Assembly: GCA_025964465.1 (NCBI GenBank)
Contig: JAOPYS010000080.1
Coordinates: 1 to 7,434, forward strand
DNA length: 7,434 nt
From: Thermoleophilia bacterium
GTDB lineage: Bacteria; Actinomycetota; Thermoleophilia; Gaiellales; SKUG01
Reading direction: 5' to 3'
Made by a program: the position numbers and the translations under genes. Numbering within the stretch: the first letter of the stretch is position 1; each line of letters starts with the position of its first letter. Below the pieces are notes generated by a model, which made no database searches, had not been told where the DNA came from, and saw only the letters and a program-made list of their open reading frames with translations. Below are positions 5,009 to 7,434 of the stretch, in pieces.

Positions 5009-7303
5009 CTACTTGATGATGCGCGTCTCGCACCCGACGAAGATGTCGCCCGGGTCGCCGATGCAGAAGTCGCGACCGAGCCCGCCGTAGACCTTGTCGC
5101 CGCCCGTGCCGTCCGCACAGTTCACGCCGTCGTTGCCGGCGCCGCCGTCGGCCAGGTCCTTGCCGCTGTTGCAGTAGAGCAGGTCGGTGCCGGCCTGCCC
5201 GTACACGGCGTCGTTGCCCACGCCGCCACTCTCGCGGTCGTTGCCGAGGCCGCCGAACAGCCGGTCGTTGCCGGCGTCGCCGGTGATGACGTCGTTGCCC
5301 GAGCCGCCATCGGCGAGGTCGTTGCCAGCACCCGCGAGCAGCTTGTCGTTGCCGCTCTCGCCGAACAGCGAGTCCACGCCCGCACCACCGTTGAGCAGGT
5401 CGTTGCCGAGCCCGCCGAACAGCTTGTCGTTGCCGAGCCCGCCGATGCCGACGTCATTGCCCTCGCCGCCGCGGAACACGTCGTTGCCCGCGCCGCCGTC
5501 CCAGCGATCGTCACCCGTCGTGCCGTTGACCACGTCGTTGCCCGCGGTGCCGGTCGTCAGGCAGTTCGGCGGCGTGCCGGTCTGCCCCGTGGCGCACGTC
5601 GTCGTCGTGGGGACGGTCAGGGACGTGACGAACGTTCGCGGGTTGTTCTCGACGTTCGGATCCGTGGCGAACGTGTCGGGGAAGCTGAACCCGGCATCGG
5701 CTCGGATCGTCTGCGTCGAGGGCGGAGTCGTGATCGCACCGGAGCCCGGGACGAACGACACCGTGATCGTCGAGGTGGTGCTGCTCCCTGCTGCAGGCAC
5801 CGTGCCGACCGGGCAGCCTGCGTACACCGGGGAATCAGGACCGCCCGACTGCTGGAAGTTCGGACACGTCACCGCCGCACCAGCAGCGTTCGTTGCCGAC
5901 ACGACCTTCGTGCCGCGCGGGAACTGCCAGTAGACGATCGCCTTGCCCGTCGCATCTCCGGACAGGTTCGTCAGTGCTGCCGTGTATGTGGCCGACGCAC
6001 CGCTGGTCGGCGTCGCGAGCGTCGCGGGGCCCGTGATGGACGTGATGGAGAGGTCGGACACCGAGTTGATCGTGACGTAGATCACGATGTCCGTGGTCAG
6101 GCCGTCATTGTCAGTGGCTCGGACGGTGACGGCTTCCTGGAAACCGACGCGGGCGTTCAGGGTGGCTGGATCGACCGTGAACGTGAGGGCGGTGCCGTTC
6201 TGGCCGCTGAGCGTGAGGTGCTGGACGGCGGACACCTGCGAGTACGTGATCGCACCGTCGTCGTTGCACGGCAGGCCCGTGGTGACCTTGCCTCCCGCTG
6301 CGGCCACAGCGGTGAAGGTGGTGCTGGTGTCGGTTGCGTACTGCAGGCAGACGGGCGAGTGGAACGCCTCGATGGACGTCTCCTCGTCGACCTCGTTGTC
6401 CGCCACCGAAGCATCGTCGGTCAGGGTCTCGATCGAGAAGTTCGACTGGATGGCGCTGTCCTCCTCGCCGAGGCCTGAGAAGGCGACGGGGACGCGCACG
6501 GTGACCGTCGAACCGGCCGCGACATCGCCGATGTTGCACGAGATCGAGCTCTCATCACTGGTGCACGCGCCAGCGCCGAGCGCGACGTTGTCGACCGCGA
6601 CGGTGCCGAACTCGGCGGTCGCCTCGGAATCGTTGGTGTAGAACGAGTAGCGGAGCGTCACGTTCTGGGCCGCTGCCCCTCCTGCGGCGTTCGCGACGTC
6701 GACGAGGAATGGCACCGTCTGGTCCTCGCGGTATGCGGCCCCGCCTTGCTCGCCGTCGGCATCTCCGTCGGCGTAGCCACCGGAGATCCCGATGCTGGCC
6801 TGCCCCGTGAACGCCACCGTCGAGGTGTCGCTGTCGGTGACGGGCAGGTTCGGCGGAACATCCGAGGCGCCCTGTCCGGTCGCGGTGTGCGTCACCGTCA
6901 CGTTGGCGGGGGCGGTCGCGACGCGGCTCAGCCCGATGTTGACCGTGACGACGTCGCCTGCGTCCAGGTCGCCGAGCGGACAGCTGATCGCTCCGGCCAC
7001 CGTGTTGTAATCGCACTCGCCGATCGCGGCTCCTTCGAAGTACCCGTACTCGACATTGACGTCACTGTCGGTGAACGTCGAGGTCGCCTGGACTCCCGTG
7101 GCTCCCTCGTTGAGGTTCGGGTCGCCGCCGACCGTGACCGTGTAGGTCACCAAGGCGACGTCCTCGACCCCCGCAGCGGCCGGATCGGCGCCCGCAACCA
7201 CCGAGAGCGACGGTGCGGCGAGGGCTCCGGACGGCACCACCAGCGCGGCAGTGGCCACGAGGGCAAGGATGAGCAGCCTGAACTGCTGGCGGATGAGTGA
7301 CAC
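5009..7303 (-). CDS. Exported DUF11/Ig-like/RTX calcium-binding repeat protein
   Basis: 764 residues. A Sec signal peptide (basic start, hydrophobic 10-23, ALA cleavage near 29) precedes DUF11-like beta domains at about 32-165, 168-314 and 416-564. An Ig/cadherin-like domain lies at about 316-414 (VRATDNDGLTTDIVIYVTI). After a Thr-rich linker with C570 and C581, about 18 RTX nonapeptides (GGxGxDxxx) run over 585-748, then a cap ending CETRIIK. RTX nonapeptides bind Ca2+ and fold as a beta-roll. Each DUF11 domain has a close cysteine pair (97/108, 247/256, 480/497) before a G-[DT]-x3-[AG]-G element. There is no LPxTG, membrane anchor or recognisable enzymatic domain, so it is probably a secreted or loosely surface-bound structural or adhesive protein. 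GTG 7303 is chosen over ATG 7390: GAGGGG (7311-7316) lies 7 nt upstream and the signal peptide starts there. The exact ligand or role is unknown. Confidence 0.93.
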   Translation of the reverse strand: MSLIRQQFRLLILALVATAALVVPSGALAAPSLSVVAGADPAAAGVEDVALVTYTVTVGGDPNLNEGATGVQATSTFTDSDVNVEYGYFEGAAIGECDYNTVAGAISCPLGDLDAGDVVTVNIGLSRVATAPANVTVTHTATGQGASDVPPNLPVTDSDTSTVAFTGQASIGISGGYADGDADGEQGGAAYREDQTVPFLVDVANAAGGAAAQNVTLRYSFYTNDSEATAEFGTVAVDNVALGAGACTSDESSISCNIGDVAAGSTVTVRVPVAFSGLGEEDSAIQSNFSIETLTDDASVADNEVDEETSIEAFHSPVCLQYATDTSTTFTAVAAAGGKVTTGLPCNDDGAITYSQVSAVQHLTLSGQNGTALTFTVDPATLNARVGFQEAVTVRATDNDGLTTDIVIYVTINSVSDLSITSITGPATLATPTSGASATYTAALTNLSGDATGKAIVYWQFPRGTKVVSATNAAGAAVTCPNFQQSGGPDSPVYAGCPVGTVPAAGSSTTSTITVSFVPGSGAITTPPSTQTIRADAGFSFPDTFATDPNVENNPRTFVTSLTVPTTTTCATGQTGTPPNCLTTGTAGNDVVNGTTGDDRWDGGAGNDVFRGGEGNDVGIGGLGNDKLFGGLGNDLLNGGAGVDSLFGESGNDKLLAGAGNDLADGGSGNDVITGDAGNDRLFGGLGNDRESGGVGNDAVYGQAGTDLLYCNSGKDLADGGAGNDGVNCADGTGGDKVYGGLGRDFCIGDPGDIFVGCETRIIK
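5060..5551 (-). repeat. RTX nonapeptide block (27-bp coding periodicity)
   Basis: Sixteen contiguous nonapeptides of the form GGxGNDxxx occupy residues 585-728. An 11-residue variant with a 2-residue insertion follows (729-739), then one more nonapeptide (740-748). At DNA level this gives degenerate 27-bp units. Divergent copies include position-1 changes to Ala or Cys and GxD changes such as GVD, GTD and GKD. Confidence 0.93.
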
Positions 7304-7310
7304 GGTGGTT

Positions 7311-7316
7311 CCCCTC
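7311..7316 (-). promoter_or_regulatory. Ribosome binding site deciding the RTX gene GTG start
   Basis: GAGGGG on the minus strand lies 7 nt before GTG 7303, the same spacing seen at dnaG, the DUF4389 gene and dgt. It supports the GTG, which opens a textbook signal peptide, over the upstream ATG at 7390. Confidence 0.75.
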
Positions 7317-7363
7317 GAGGTCGGATCGATGATCGCGTGAACCCCGAGGCAGGCGGCGCGCCC

Positions 7364-7397
7364 CGGGACGGACGACCATTGCCGACGCACCGTCCCG
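7364..7397. promoter_or_regulatory. Operator-like inverted repeat across the RTX gene promoter
   Basis: CGGGACGG (7364-7371) and CCGTCCCG (7390-7397) are perfect 8-bp arms with an 18-nt spacer. The dyad covers the proposed -10 and abuts the proposed -35, so a bound protein would block polymerase; alternatively it could form a hairpin only if transcription started further upstream. Confidence 0.4.
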
Positions 7398-7404
7398 TGG
7401 TCAA
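7375..7404 (-). promoter_or_regulatory. Probable promoter of the RTX gene
   Basis: On the minus strand TTGACC (7399-7404) is a good -35 match. AATGGT (7375-7380), 18 bp downstream, is a weak -10 that keeps the conserved second A and final T. Transcription would begin near 7368, giving a leader of about 65 nt. Confidence 0.4.
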
Positions 7405-7420
7405 TGACGCTTCGGAACGT

Positions 7421-7434
7421 TGATCAAAAACCCG
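7421..7434 (-). terminator. Possible tail of a terminator from an off-window gene
   Basis: Read on the minus strand the right edge is CGGGTTTTTGATCA: a GC run followed by five T residues, as at the end of an intrinsic terminator. The other stem arm would lie outside the window, so this cannot be confirmed here. Confidence 0.2.

Noticed and set aside
4402..5118. Minus-strand frame mirroring the unknown 140-residue gene
   Set aside because: It shares the third-position bias but is broken by a stop at 4648-4650, and its composition (Ser/Arg/Ala/Pro-rich) is less protein-like.
5060..5551. CRISPR-like regular repeats
   Set aside because: The units are degenerate, contiguous 27-bp codon repeats encoding GGxGxD, with no unique spacers between them.
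5187..5933. Pro/Ser/Leu-rich repetitive plus-strand open frame
   Set aside because: A shadow of the RTX nonapeptides; its period equals the 27-bp coding period.
4964..6478. 504-residue plus-strand open frame opposite the RTX gene
   Set aside because: Its repetitive VVA-type translation mirrors the RTX codons on the other strand. The minus-strand gene has a signal peptide, domains and a ribosome binding site.
7304..7390. ATG 7390 as the start of the RTX gene
   Set aside because: It would put 29 non-signal-like residues ahead of the signal peptide and overlap the likely promoter. GTG 7303 has GAGGGG at proper spacing.

Overview
The window reads as a chromosomal segment from a high-GC Gram-positive bacterium (Actinomycetota). 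The genes have third codon positions that are almost all G or C. Two of them start with GTG, and Shine-Dalgarno sites sit about 7 nt upstream. The DUF2510 and DUF4389 proteins are typical of Actinomycetota. A Sec-exported DUF11/RTX protein ending in a cysteine-containing cap suggests Thermoleophilia (Solirubrobacterales-like), but that narrower placement is an inference from protein style only.

Layout, left to right. Positions 1-1823 (minus) carry DNA primase DnaG, cut at its last residues by the left edge. Positions 1877-2485 (minus) carry a small integral-membrane DUF4389 protein, 53 nt upstream of dnaG and probably co-transcribed with it. Positions 2702-3235 (plus) carry a two-helix membrane protein with a C-terminal DUF2510 motif. 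It converges on a dGTPase-like HD phosphohydrolase (dgt) at 3257-4309 (minus). Positions 4481-4903 (plus) hold an unrecognised Ala/Gly/Pro-rich 140-residue protein, divergent from dgt. Positions 5009-7303 (minus) encode a 764-residue exported protein made of a signal peptide, three DUF11-like beta domains, one Ig/cadherin-like domain and a C-terminal block of about 18 RTX nonapeptides. The last 131 nt hold its probable promoter, with an inverted repeat lying across it.

The dgt-dnaG neighbourhood is the familiar actinobacterial replication/nucleotide-pool arrangement, often followed by rpoD, which would lie off the left edge. Here the dgt-to-dnaG path is interrupted by the oppositely oriented DUF2510 gene. 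The exported RTX protein and the small unknown gene look like accessory cargo next to this core block; nothing visible links them functionally to replication.

No rRNA, tRNA, CRISPR array, insertion sequence or phage gene was seen. The least-explained parts are the exported multidomain protein with 14 cysteines that fall into seven close pairs, the unknown 140-residue protein, and several perfect inverted repeats in the intergenic regions: two operator-like dyads and a long U-less hairpin between convergent genes.
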